The notes under the pieces were generated by a model that searched no databases, was not told where the DNA came from, and saw only the letters and a program-made list of their open reading frames with translations. This document shows, piece after piece, positions 8,038 through 15,761 of a stretch of 49,523 bases of DNA. The translations under genes were made by a program, and so were the position numbers. How positions within the stretch are numbered: position 1 is the stretch's first letter; each line of letters opens with the position of its first letter. This stretch comes from Gammaproteobacteria bacterium (lineage in GTDB: Bacteria > Pseudomonadota > Gammaproteobacteria > Enterobacterales > Neiellaceae). The DNA lies in the NCBI GenBank assembly GCA_017425245.1, contig JAFOOX010000047.1, positions 1-49,523 on the forward strand, written 5' to 3'.

Positions 8038-8053
8038 CTGTATATTTGTACAG
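8038..8053 (-). promoter_or_regulatory. LexA box upstream of yebG
   Basis: CTGTATATTTGTACAG is a perfect CTGT-N8-ACAG SOS operator with an AT-rich centre. It overlaps the expected yebG promoter, where ATACAGT on the minus strand may be part of the -10. Confidence 0.9.
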
Positions 8054-8276
8054 TACTCGTGTTAGCGAAGACTGGCAAGGGCAAGGCTATAACTTTTTAG
8101 CCCGTGCTTGCTGGGTGGAAGATCAGGCAACGGCCGACAATTACCGGACAGGATCAAAAAGCCCTCAATTGTCGATTGGCGACCACCCCTGCGATCGCTA
8201 CCCTCAGTCCCGCCAATTTCGCTCGACATCGTCCATCTCTGTGGCCCAAGTCGACCGACCTGTTGCAGGAGAGGAA

Positions 8277-8513
8277 ATGATCACTGTCGGACGTTTACAG
8301 GTGACTCCCAGGTGGCGTGTGGTAGCCCATGCCTGCCACATCGCAACCCAGCGCACCCTGGGTCTTGGGCTTTGGGGCTGGGGGCTGGTGTGGCTAGTGA
8401 TCTCGCCATCGACAGGACTACTGTTGCTGACTCTCGGCACTCTGGTGCAACGCCAGACAAGATCGTGGCGCCGGCCGCGCTCTGCTGCGGTTCAGGCGCT
8501 GTTCTACCCATAA
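8277..8513 (+). CDS. Small hypothetical membrane protein (78 aa)
   Basis: The ATG at 8277 follows AGGAGAGGAA, a strong Shine-Dalgarno, so this start is preferred to the upstream frame that opens at 7980. The product has a basic N-terminus (MITVGRLQVTPRWRVV), one long or two short hydrophobic segments (about 28-58, LGLGLWGWGLVWLVIS then TGLLLLTLGTLV), and a basic tail (QRQTRSWRRPRSAAVQ). I do not recognise it. It is divergent from yebG and converges on prfC across a shared hairpin. The LexA box is 224 bases away, too far to suggest control. Confidence 0.6.
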   Translation: MITVGRLQVTPRWRVVAHACHIATQRTLGLGLWGWGLVWLVISPSTGLLLLTLGTLVQRQTRSWRRPRSAAVQALFYP

Positions 8514-8518
8514 CGCAC

Positions 8519-8541
8519 AAGGCCGGCTTATGGCCGGCCTT
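8519..8541. terminator. Bidirectional hairpin between the 78-aa gene and prfC
   Basis: AAGGCCGGC and GCCGGCCTT form a 9-bp palindromic stem around a short loop, between two convergent genes. U-tracts are short on both sides. Confidence 0.6.
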
Positions 8542-8564
8542 GCAGATCTGTTACTCGCCCACCA

Positions 8565-10142
8565 TCAATGTTCGCGGGTGGCGAGGAAACTGACCTCTGG
8601 GTAACGCTCTTTGGCCAGGTTGAGGTTGACGTTGGTCGGGGCCAGATAGGTCAGGTTGTCGGCCCCATCGAGCGCCAGATTGTCGTAAGCCTTCTTCTGG
8701 AACTCGTCGAACTTCTTGGCGTCGTTGCCCACCACCCAACGTGCCGTGACCACGTTGATCGGTTCATAGATCGCCTCGACCCCGTATTCGCTTTTCAGGC
8801 GATAGACCACCACATCGAACTGCAGCAGACCGACCGCGCCGACGATCAGATCGTTGTTGCGCAGCGGCCGGAACACCTGCACCGCCCCCTCCTCGGCCAG
8901 CTGAATCAGCCCCTTCTGCAGGTGCTTCATCTTCAGCGGGTCTTTGAGCTGGATGCGGCGGAACATCTCCGGAGCAAAGTTGGGAATGCCGGTGAACTTG
9001 AGCGCCTCACCCACGGTGAAGGTATCGCCGATCTGGATGGTGCCGTGGTTGTGCAGGCCGATGATGTCACCGGCATAGGATTCTTCGGCGGCGGTACGAT
9101 CACCGGCCATGAAGGTCAGGGCGTCAGCAACGTTGATCTCTTTACCCTGGCGCACATGGAAGAGCTTCATCCCCTGGCTGTACTTGCCCGAAACAATGCG
9201 CATGAAAGCGATGCGATCGCGGTGCTTGGGATCCATGTTTGCCTGGATCTTGAACACGAAGCCGGCAAACTTCTCCTCAGCCGCATCCACCGTGCGGCTC
9301 TCGGCCTGACGCGGCTGTGGCGCTGGCGCCCACTCAACCAGGCCATCGAGCATGTGGTCGACGCCAAAGTTGCCCAGTGCGGTACCGAAGAATACCGGGG
9401 TCAGCTTGCCTTCCAGAAACAGCTGCTGATCGAATTCATGGCTGGCGCCACGCACCAGTTCCAGCTGCTCGCGCAGTTCGGCGGCATATTCTTCAAGGCG
9501 TTCATCCAGCAGCGGGTTGTCGATACCCTTGATGATCTCGCTGTCCTGGATGGTGTGACCATGGCCGCTCTTGTAGAGAATGGTCTCGTCACGCTGCAGG
9601 TGGTAAACCCCCTTGAACAGCTTGCCCTGACCAATGGGCCAGGTGATGGGTGCGCAGGCGATGTTGAGTACGCTCTCGACTTCATCGAGCAGATCGACGG
9701 GATCGCGGATATCGCGGTCGAGCTTGTTCATAAAGGTGATGATCGGGGTGTCGCGCAGCCGGGTCACCTCCATCAGCTTGATGGTCCGCTCCTCGACCCC
9801 TTTGGCCGAATCGATCACCATCAGGCAGGAATCCACCGCCGTCAGGGTACGGTAGGTGTCTTCCGAGAAGTCCTCGTGGCCCGGAGTATCGAGCAGGTTG
9901 ACCAGCGCCCCGTGGTAGGGGAACTGCATCACCGAGGTGGTGATGGAGATGCCGCGCTCTTTTTCCATATCCATCCAGTCCGATTTGGCGAACTGGCCGG
10001 ACTTCTTACCCTTGACCGTACCAGCGGTCTGGATCTGGCGACCGTGCAGCAGCACTTTCTCGGTGATGGTGGTCTTACCGGCATCCGGGTGAGAGATGAT
10101 GGCGAAGGTGCGCCGCTTGGCGATCTCCTGAGCATGCGACAT
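8565..10142 (-). CDS. prfC: Peptide chain release factor 3
   Basis: A 525-residue translational GTPase (E. coli RF3 is 529) that recycles RF1/RF2 from terminated ribosomes. G1 is SHPDAGKTT (residues 17-25), G3 is [11 protein letters not shown] and G4 is NKLDRD. The later part carries the RF3-specific domains II and III ([20 protein letters not shown]). The family's GTPase residues are all present. The gene lies downstream of rimI and holD in the same orientation; in E. coli these three genes are also neighbours, with yjjG between rimI and prfC. yjjG is absent here. Confidence 0.97.
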   Translation of the reverse strand: MSHAQEIAKRRTFAIISHPDAGKTTITEKVLLHGRQIQTAGTVKGKKSGQFAKSDWMDMEKERGISITTSVMQFPYHGALVNLLDTPGHEDFSEDTYRTLTAVDSCLMVIDSAKGVEERTIKLMEVTRLRDTPIITFMNKLDRDIRDPVDLLDEVESVLNIACAPITWPIGQGKLFKGVYHLQRDETILYKSGHGHTIQDSEIIKGIDNPLLDERLEEYAAELREQLELVRGASHEFDQQLFLEGKLTPVFFGTALGNFGVDHMLDGLVEWAPAPQPRQAESRTVDAAEEKFAGFVFKIQANMDPKHRDRIAFMRIVSGKYSQGMKLFHVRQGKEINVADALTFMAGDRTAAEESYAGDIIGLHNHGTIQIGDTFTVGEALKFTGIPNFAPEMFRRIQLKDPLKMKHLQKGLIQLAEEGAVQVFRPLRNNDLIVGAVGLLQFDVVVYRLKSEYGVEAIYEPINVVTARWVVGNDAKKFDEFQKKAYDNLALDGADNLTYLAPTNVNLNLAKERYPEVSFLATREH

Positions 10143-10213
10143 CGGTGGGCGTCTCGGTTGCAGTGGACAAAAATGGCGGCGGATTATAGCGCAGCAGCGC
10201 CCTCCGGCACAGG

Positions 10214-10663
10214 CTAAAGGCCGAGGCTGTAGGCCATCTGTACGGCATCTTCACGGCCATCGGCCGCCGGGTAATAACCGCGGCGCAGGCCAATCTCGTT
10301 AAAGCCCAGATCATGGTAGAGCTGGAGAGCAGCTTGGTTGCCGGCGCGCACCTCCAGAAACACGCTGACCACTCCTGCTTGCTGCCAACGCTGCAGCAGC
10401 GCCTCCAGCAGCCGTCGGGCAATGCCACTACGACGCACATCCGTCGCCACCACCAGATCGATCAGTGTGCCTTCGTCCATCACCGTTTCTGCGATGGCAA
10501 AGCCAAGCAACCGCTCGCCACGCCAAGCGCCCATGGCGAAGTAGCGTCCACCCAGGCAACTGGCCAGCTGTTTCTCACTCATCGGATGACTGTGACTTTG
10601 CTGCTCCAAAACCACCAACAACGGCAAGTCAGCGATGGACAGGGGTTTGATTTCAAACATCAT
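10214..10663 (-). CDS. rimI: Ribosomal protein S18 alanine N-acetyltransferase
   Basis: A 149-residue GNAT acetyltransferase that acetylates the N-terminal Ala of ribosomal protein S18. The acetyl-CoA-binding motif A is seen as [19 protein letters not shown], followed by [21 protein letters not shown], the motif B region typical of RimI. Length matches E. coli RimI (148). The start is one of two adjacent ATGs (10663 or 10660), overlapping the end of holD by 8-11 bases, which implies translational coupling. Confidence 0.92.
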   Translation of the reverse strand: MMFEIKPLSIADLPLLVVLEQQSHSHPMSEKQLASCLGGRYFAMGAWRGERLLGFAIAETVMDEGTLIDLVVATDVRRSGIARRLLEALLQRWQQAGVVSVFLEVRAGNQAALQLYHDLGFNEIGLRRGYYPAADGREDAVQMAYSLGL

Positions 10664-11009
10664 TGGCTGGTAGCCACTGCTGCAACAGCCGCCACAACTG
10701 ACGCTTGGCCGCCGCTGTTGTCAGCTGTGGCCAGGGGGGGGTGATCAGGCGTTCACCATCCAGACGAGGTGCCGCACATTGGCTGCTGATCAACCAGCAG
10801 CGGCCAGCGGCAGGCGCCGTTGCCGCCTTCACCACCTGTGCCGGATGGATCGCCAGCAGTGCACACACGGCAGCCAATAAACGGCTGCTGGCCAGATCAT
10901 CACTATCGTCTATCAAGGTCAGGGGCGCTGCCGGCGGTTGCGGCCGCTGCCACAGCGGAATGCCCATGGCGGCCAGCACCTGGTGCTGTAGGGGTGAAAA
11001 TGCAGTCAC
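10653..11009 (-). CDS. holD: DNA polymerase III psi subunit, divergent
   Basis: A 118-residue protein (E. coli psi is 137) that bridges the clamp loader to chi and SSB. Features in line with HolD are the N-terminal start with an LWQRP motif, the LTLIDDSD strand, CWLISSQ, and the end block LDGERLITPPWPQLTTAAAKRQLWRLLQQW. Similarity to E. coli is modest, as is normal for this fast-evolving family; position directly upstream of rimI makes the call firm. The start is GTG at 11009, with GAGGAG somewhat far upstream (11 bases). Confidence 0.8.
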   Translation of the reverse strand: MTAFSPLQHQVLAAMGIPLWQRPQPPAAPLTLIDDSDDLASSRLLAAVCALLAIHPAQVVKAATAPAAGRCWLISSQCAAPRLDGERLITPPWPQLTTAAAKRQLWRLLQQWLPANDV

Positions 11010-11027
11010 AAGCGGAACATCTCCTCG

Positions 11028-11210
11028 TCAACGCGGTGGCGGCGGGTTGGCGAAGTAGCGTAACAGAAACTCCTGCTCCAACGGCGATAGGTCAAAACGG
11101 AAGGCGACTTCGTCCAATGATGGTCGATCGTGCAGATGAAAATCTGACAGATAACGAATGGCCCGGCGCAACTGTTCGCCATGAGCGGTAAGCCCCGGAT
11201 AAGTGGTCAT
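11028..11210 (-). CDS. Small conserved-looking protein (60 aa), unknown
   Basis: An ATG at 11210 with AGGAGG close upstream starts a 60-residue product. It reads as two amphipathic helical blocks (EQLRRAIRYLSDFHLHD and SLDEVAFRFDLSPLEQEFLLRYF) ending in a Pro run. The second block has a helix-turn-helix-like rhythm, but I cannot place it in a family. It lies 18 bases upstream of holD on the same strand and 35 bases downstream of the HDOD gene, so it is probably part of that transcript. Confidence 0.65.
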   Translation of the reverse strand: MTTYPGLTAHGEQLRRAIRYLSDFHLHDRPSLDEVAFRFDLSPLEQEFLLRYFANPPPPR

Positions 11211-11245
11211 AGGCCCTCCTGCGGAGCTGGCGCTGATAACAACGC

Positions 11246-12067
11246 TTAGCCCACCTGCGTTGCGATCTCGTCATCCAGCACGCTCAATTTGACCATGCGC
11301 TCGTAAACGGGCAGCCATTTGCGATCGAGGGTCTCCATATCACGCACATTACCCAGCAGTTCCAACACGCGCGCGCCCCACAGATAATCACTGTGATGTA
11401 GCGGCTCGCTGATCCCGGCGGGTGATAACAGATGAGCGGCATAATTGCTGCCCAGTCGCCAATGCTCCAGCAGTTGCGGCAGGATCAATGGATTCAGCTG
11501 GTCTGCCAGCTCGCCCAACTGCTCATGAGAGAGCTTCTTGCCCTTGCGCTCCAGCACTGCTGCGGCAGTAAACACAGCCAAATGCCCCATGCGGCTGAGG
11601 ATCCCGGCGGTCACCACATCGGATACATCAATACGGCGCGCTTCACGACTGCTGCGATGGCGATGCTGCCAATAGAGTTCGGTTGAGCGACGACCGAGGT
11701 CCCAACCCGCTTGCCAGTTGTGCTTGAGTTCTTCAGTCAGCACATTGGAGATACCGCGGATCAGATGCATCTGGCGCAAGGCAAAGACCAACGCAGTTTC
11801 ACCCACCGCGTGAACGCCAAGACGACGCACAGCATCCACCAGCTTGCTACAGTCTTGCTTGCCAGCAGCATAAAGCGGGCTGTTGGCCAGTTGCAGCAGG
11901 TACCCGCAGAACGCTGGATCGCGCACAGCGACCTGTTCAACGTCATACACATCACTGTTACCCATCTGGCACAGTTTGCGAATTTCCAGCACATGTTCCG
12001 GCAATGACAGCAAGGTGTGGTGCTCATCGTCACCACTGACAATGCGGTCAACCACCAGTTTCAACAT
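11246..12067 (-). CDS. HDOD domain-containing protein
   Basis: From the ATG at 12067 the product has 273 residues. It carries an HDOD domain, a degenerate HD-phosphohydrolase fold found in signalling proteins: LPEHVLEIRKLCQMGNSDVYDVEQVAVRDPAFCGYLLQLANSP, then VDAVRRLGVHAVGETALVFAL, and DVVTAGILSRMGHLAVF. The metal-binding His-Asp pair of true HD enzymes is not evident, as usual for HDOD, so a scaffold or regulatory role is likelier than catalysis. The frame extends upstream to 12181, but that leader is Arg/Ser-rich and unlike the family. The partner or signal is unknown. Confidence 0.8.
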   Translation of the reverse strand: MLKLVVDRIVSGDDEHHTLLSLPEHVLEIRKLCQMGNSDVYDVEQVAVRDPAFCGYLLQLANSPLYAAGKQDCSKLVDAVRRLGVHAVGETALVFALRQMHLIRGISNVLTEELKHNWQAGWDLGRRSTELYWQHRHRSSREARRIDVSDVVTAGILSRMGHLAVFTAAAVLERKGKKLSHEQLGELADQLNPLILPQLLEHWRLGSNYAAHLLSPAGISEPLHHSDYLWGARVLELLGNVRDMETLDRKWLPVYERMVKLSVLDDEIATQVG

Positions 12068-12206
12068 CACGCCGATGCTCGACACGCTCGCCCGCCTGCT
12101 AGGTAATCTGCCAGTGGCGTAAAGTATGCGCGACTTCCGCCGATCCGACTGCAGCCCACATGCGGAAACATGATGAATCACACGCCTCGGTGATGATCAA
12201 CCGTCA

Positions 12207-13061
12207 TTAGTGCAGGGCTGCGTCACGCGCCGCGTTGATCACAGCCGGATCGAGCTTGAGGCCACGTAAAAGATAGCCCTCAACGCTGCCATAGCGACGG
12301 CTGGCCTCCTCAATGGCGGCTTCAATATCTCGCTCCTGCATAAAGAACAGCGCCTCAACGCTCTCAGGCACGGTGCTCAACGGGCGGCCACTCTTCATGG
12401 CAATCGCGGTTAACACGTCATTCATCTGCTGACGAATAGGGATCTCACGGTAAATATTGGTGATCAAAAAATCAGTTTTGATGTCGTCCAATCCGACGCC
12501 CAGTGCCACCATCAGTAGCATGGTGACAACCCCGGTGCGCAAGCCACCGTCATCACAGTGCACCACCACCGGCCAGTTGTTCTGATTCAGCATGACATTC
12601 AGCACTTCGGACACTTCGGGAGTGTGCTCGACGATCAGGCTACGTGCCAGCTGGTGGTGGAGATCAGGAGGGATAACACCAATATTGCCCAAGGCGATCG
12701 CATCACGAATCGGCTTGTCGAATACCGCCACGCTAATCGGAATTACCACCGGGCGAGCGCCGGGGGGCAGCAAGTCCTTGCCGGAAGCGGCCACTTCGGT
12801 CGCTGAACGCAGTTCAATGACGGTCTTGATCCGCCTTAGCTCGAGATCGCGAAGGTCGGCAGAGGTCAGTCGGTTAAGCGCCCCTGAACGGAACAAAATA
12901 CCAGGCTTAACGCGACGACCGTCCTCGGTGGCATACCCACCGATATCGCGGAAGTTATCTTGCCCATCCAGCAGCAGTCGCCGTTCTTTGACACTCAGCG
13001 AACTAGCCACGGCCAAAGGGGCCCAAAACAACAGCAACAGCGCACACCACCAGCTTGTCAT
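12207..13061 (-). CDS. Exported tyrosine-protein phosphatase-like protein
   Basis: From the ATG at 13061 (GGAG eight bases upstream) the product has 284 residues. It starts with a signal peptide (MTSWWCALLLLFWAPLAVASS), so it acts outside the cytoplasm. The NFRDIGGY motif is the hallmark of the Y_phosphatase3 (bacterial atypical dual-specificity) family. The P-loop reads HCDDGGLRTG: the nucleophile Cys and the Arg five residues on are kept, but the usual HCxxGKDRTG has lost its Lys and Asp. Activity may therefore be altered. It follows hemP by 68 bases on the same strand. Substrate unknown. Confidence 0.8.
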   Translation of the reverse strand: MTSWWCALLLLFWAPLAVASSLSVKERRLLLDGQDNFRDIGGYATEDGRRVKPGILFRSGALNRLTSADLRDLELRRIKTVIELRSATEVAASGKDLLPPGARPVVIPISVAVFDKPIRDAIALGNIGVIPPDLHHQLARSLIVEHTPEVSEVLNVMLNQNNWPVVVHCDDGGLRTGVVTMLLMVALGVGLDDIKTDFLITNIYREIPIRQQMNDVLTAIAMKSGRPLSTVPESVEALFFMQERDIEAAIEEASRRYGSVEGYLLRGLKLDPAVINAARDAALH

Positions 13062-13129
13062 CAACAGCTCCAACCATCATCTGTTGACTTAGAGTTTACA
13101 CCGGCTGGCAGCACCCTGGTTGCGGAGGG

Positions 13130-13306
13130 TCACTTGGTCAGCAGCAGTTTGTCCTCGCGGGTGCGACGCAGGTAATAGCGCTGGCCATGGTGCTCGATAC
13201 AGATCAAGGAGCGATCTCCAAACAGTTGGTCACTGACGATCACCGGCAGTGGCGCTGCGTCAGTGGCAGCGGCGGAGACCTTTGGCGGATTAAGTTGGGC
13301 AAGCAT
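13130..13306 (-). CDS. hemP: Hemin uptake protein HemP
   Basis: A short 58-residue frame starts at the minus-strand ATG at 13306 and stops at 13130. The second half reads SLICIEHHGQRYYLRRTREDKLLLTK, which matches the HemP family's ending (a beta-rich block with hG.eY.LR.T...KLiLTK). HemP is a small conserved protein linked to haem/iron uptake loci; in some proteobacteria it activates haem-receptor expression. Here no receptor gene is adjacent. A Fur-like palindrome 43 bases upstream supports iron control. The N-terminal 25 residues are Pro/Ala-rich and poorly conserved, as usual. Confidence 0.85.
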   Translation of the reverse strand: MLAQLNPPKVSAAATDAAPLPVIVSDQLFGDRSLICIEHHGQRYYLRRTREDKLLLTK

Positions 13307-13348
13307 GCGGGTATCTCCGGCAGCAACAAGACTGTCAGCAGAGATTAC

Positions 13349-13365
13349 ATGCGAACAATTCGCAT
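13349..13365 (-). promoter_or_regulatory. Fur-box-like palindrome upstream of hemP
   Basis: ATGCGAACAATTCGCAT is a perfect 7-3-7 inverted repeat. Its core resembles the TGAGAAT-ATTCTCA style of Fur sites, and it lies in the promoter region of hemP. Assignment to Fur is inferred from the sequence and the gene it precedes. Confidence 0.6.
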
Positions 13366-13407
13366 TTCAACAATATGCAACGCCCAACCGTTTGACCACT
13401 ATCAAGC

Positions 13408-13959
13408 TCAGGGCAAGGCGCTGACCAGTTGTGCCAGATCCTGCAGCGGCGGTTGCGGCATCTGCTCGACCGCGGTACCGATATAGATAAAGCCGACCAG
13501 GCTTTCGCCCTCAACCAGCTGCAATGCCGCCGCCACGCCGGTATCACGGGCGAAGTAGCCGGTGCGCCAGATGGCGCCAAAGCCTTGGGCAACAGCGGCC
13601 ATCTGCAGGGCATGGGCGGCGCAGATGGCGGCCGCCTGCTGCTCCCATGGCGGTACTTTGTCGTGGGGTTTGAGCCGGGCCACCACCATGACTACCAGCG
13701 GTGCCCGGCTGGGCAGCAGGCGCGCCCGGGCAACCGCAGCCTCATCGCCACCGCGCGTCTGCTCAGCGGCAGCGAGAATGTCACCCAATCGCTGCAGTTC
13801 TGCCCCTTCAGCGGTAATAAACCGCCACGGGCGCAGACGACCATGATCAGGCACGTTGACTGCAGCCCGGAACAGGTTGGCGCGTGCCTCACCACAGGGG
13901 GCTGGCGCCACCAGCTTGCCGCAACTACGGCGGATCAACAGAAACTGCAACGGATCCAT
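13408..13959 (-). CDS. Nitroreductase family protein, YdjA type
   Basis: A 183-residue FMN-dependent nitroreductase-fold protein, the length of E. coli YdjA (183). The N-terminal RRSCGKLVAP is the FMN-contact start of the family. PDHGRLRPWRFI is the YdjA-type active-site strand, and AAHALQMAAVAQGFGAIWRTG the flavin/dimer helix. LVGFIYIGTA lies near the end. The physiological substrate of this group is not settled. It is on its own transcript between hemP and the DoxX gene. Confidence 0.85.
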   Translation of the reverse strand: MDPLQFLLIRRSCGKLVAPAPCGEARANLFRAAVNVPDHGRLRPWRFITAEGAELQRLGDILAAAEQTRGGDEAAVARARLLPSRAPLVVMVVARLKPHDKVPPWEQQAAAICAAHALQMAAVAQGFGAIWRTGYFARDTGVAAALQLVEGESLVGFIYIGTAVEQMPQPPLQDLAQLVSALP

Positions 13960-14014
13960 CGGGCATCATCCACAGGTATAACTGTCATCACCCTAGCGTC
14001 CGCCCTGACGGCAA

Positions 14015-14605
14015 TCAACCGACGGTCTGCGGGGCTTTGACGTAGCGCGCCAGATAATGGTCGATGCTCAGGTAACGGCCACCGCCGTATGCGATCAGCA
14101 CCAACAGCATCAACGCATAAGTAGCCGCAAACTCGATCCCGTTGTTAAGAATGACCAGGCTGCCCTCGCTGGTCAGCCACTCGTAGTTGCCATGCTCCTG
14201 CAAAATGGCCCGTACCCGCGCCAGCCGCTCACTAATCGCTGCTGTCTCGCTGCTGGCGATCGCTGCCCAGCCGTGGGGCCAGTGGACCGTCAACGCCGCC
14301 ACCACCATGGTCACCAGCAGCGGCACACTGACGTAGCGGGTCGCCAGCCCTAGGGCCAAGAGCACGGCGCCGAGGATCTCAGTCCAGGTGGCCAATCCCG
14401 CCATCAACCACGGCAGTGGCATCCCCAGCCCCCAGTCGCTGTTACCAAACCATTCGACCGTGCTATCAAAGTGAGCCAGTTTTTGGGTGCCCGCCAGCCA
14501 CATCACTGGCGCCAGATAGAGACGCAACAGCAGCAACGGCAGACCATCAGCGGGACGCAACAGATTGATCAAAACGGCATGGCCACGGGTAAACAGAGCG
14601 AGCAT
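14015..14605 (-). CDS. DoxX family inner-membrane protein
   Basis: The 196-residue product has four hydrophobic segments: LPLLLLRLYLAPVMWLAG, MAGLATWTEILGAVLLALGLA, VSVPLLVTMVVAALTVHW and IEFAATYALMLLVLIAYG. The pattern GTQKLAHFDSTVEWF with a following DWGLGMPLP is typical of DoxX proteins. The long loop before the last helix (RVRAILQEHGNYEWL) recalls the HvfX subgroup linked to copper-binding RiPP loci, but no hvfA, hvfB or hvfC gene is nearby, so the general family name is kept. The start is supported by GGAG before the ATG. It is divergent from metA. Confidence 0.75.
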   Translation of the reverse strand: MLALFTRGHAVLINLLRPADGLPLLLLRLYLAPVMWLAGTQKLAHFDSTVEWFGNSDWGLGMPLPWLMAGLATWTEILGAVLLALGLATRYVSVPLLVTMVVAALTVHWPHGWAAIASSETAAISERLARVRAILQEHGNYEWLTSEGSLVILNNGIEFAATYALMLLVLIAYGGGRYLSIDHYLARYVKAPQTVG

Positions 14606-14703
14606 GGCAACATCTCCAAGGGTGCGATGTTCAACAGAGACCGCGTTACTGCCAACTATCTTTCATCGACGGAAGCTGTTTGGACGACAGACCATGGATT
14701 GCC

Positions 14704-14727
14704 AGACTTCTAGACGTCTAAACGTGC
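14704..14727 (+). promoter_or_regulatory. Tandem MetJ boxes upstream of metA
   Basis: Three contiguous 8-mers read AGACTTCT, AGACGTCT (perfect consensus) and AAACGTGC (weaker). Tandem 8-base repeats are how MetJ-SAM recognises operators. A TACACT at 14734 is a likely -10, placing the boxes over the -35 region, as expected for repression. Confidence 0.9.
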
Positions 14728-14799
14728 AGCTTGTACACTGCCGGCCAAGCTGACCGTCCGTCCCGGGCGGGATCGGCATTGAGCCACCGGAGATGAGCC

Positions 14800-15744
14800 A
14801 TGCCCATCAAGATCGCTGACAACCTGCCCGCCGCCCGCATCCTGCAGAGCGAAAACATCTTCGTGATGCCGGAAAGCCGCGCCGTGCATCAGGATATCCG
14901 CCCGCTCAAAGTGCTGATCCTCAACCTGATGCCGAAGAAGATCGAAACCGAAACCCAGCTGCTGCGGCTGCTCTCCAACACTGCCCTACAGGTGGATGTC
15001 GAGCTGCTGCGCATCGACGACCGGCCAACCAAGAACACCCCGCGCGAGCATCTCGATGCTTTTTACCGCGACTTCGAGCAGGTCGAGAACAACTTCTACG
15101 ACGGCTTCATCATCACCGGCGCCCCGCTTGGTCAGATCGCCTATGAAGAGGTGAGCTACTGGGAGCGGATGAAGCTGGTGATGGACTGGTCAGAGGCCCA
15201 TGTCACCTCCACCGTTTTTCTCTGCTGGGCGGCGCACGCCGCTTTCTTTCATTTTTATGGCATCCATCGTCACCTGCGTGAAGAGAAGCTCTCCGGCGTG
15301 TTCAGCCATCGGCCACAGGCGCCCCACCACGCCCTGCTGCGCGGCTTTGATACCGATTTCTGGGTGCCCCATTCGCGTTATGCCTACGTCCGCCCTGAAG
15401 ATGTTGCAGCGCGGCCGGAGCTGGAGATCCTCGCCGACAGCGAAGAGGCCGGCATCTATCTGGTGGGCTCGCGCGATGGCCGCAAGCTGTTTGTTACCGG
15501 TCACCCGGAATATGACCCCAACACCCTCAACGACGAGTATCATCGCGACCTGGCCGCCGGCCTTAGCCCTTCGGTACCGGTCAACTATTACCACAACGAT
15601 GATCCGGCCCAGCGCTATCACAACCGCTGGCGCAGCCATGGCAACCTGCTGTTCACCAATTGGCTGAACTACCACGTTTACCAGCTGACCCCTTTTAATC
15701 TGAGCGAGATTGGCGCCGGTCACCTGACCTGCGACCCGTCCTGA
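14800..15744 (+). CDS. metA: Homoserine O-succinyltransferase
   Basis: The first committed step of methionine synthesis: transfer of succinyl from succinyl-CoA to homoserine. The 314-residue product has the catalytic Cys at 142 (FLCWAAHAA) and His235/Glu237 (TGHPEYD), in the same numbering as E. coli MetA. Residue 111 is Gly (GAPLG), the state known to select succinyl-CoA; acetyltransferases carry Glu there. MetJ boxes lie upstream and metH follows after 17 bases, so the two genes form a likely SAM-repressed operon. Confidence 0.95.
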   Translation: MPIKIADNLPAARILQSENIFVMPESRAVHQDIRPLKVLILNLMPKKIETETQLLRLLSNTALQVDVELLRIDDRPTKNTPREHLDAFYRDFEQVENNFYDGFIITGAPLGQIAYEEVSYWERMKLVMDWSEAHVTSTVFLCWAAHAAFFHFYGIHRHLREEKLSGVFSHRPQAPHHALLRGFDTDFWVPHSRYAYVRPEDVAARPELEILADSEEAGIYLVGSRDGRKLFVTGHPEYDPNTLNDEYHRDLAAGLSPSVPVNYYHNDDPAQRYHNRWRSHGNLLFTNWLNYHVYQLTPFNLSEIGAGHLTCDPS

Positions 15745-15761
15745 CGCCATAGAGGTACGAC

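Noticed and set aside
8568..10217. 549-residue plus-strand open frame
   Set aside because: It is the antisense shadow of prfC, which has complete GTPase motifs; long antisense frames are common in GC-rich genes.
14015..14605. Copper-binding RiPP (hvf) locus
   Set aside because: The DoxX protein recalls HvfX, but no precursor, HvfB or HvfC gene flanks it.
14606..14799. SAM or cobalamin riboswitch before metA-metH
   Set aside because: The leader is short, shows MetJ boxes and no riboswitch-like conserved core; control by MetJ explains the region.
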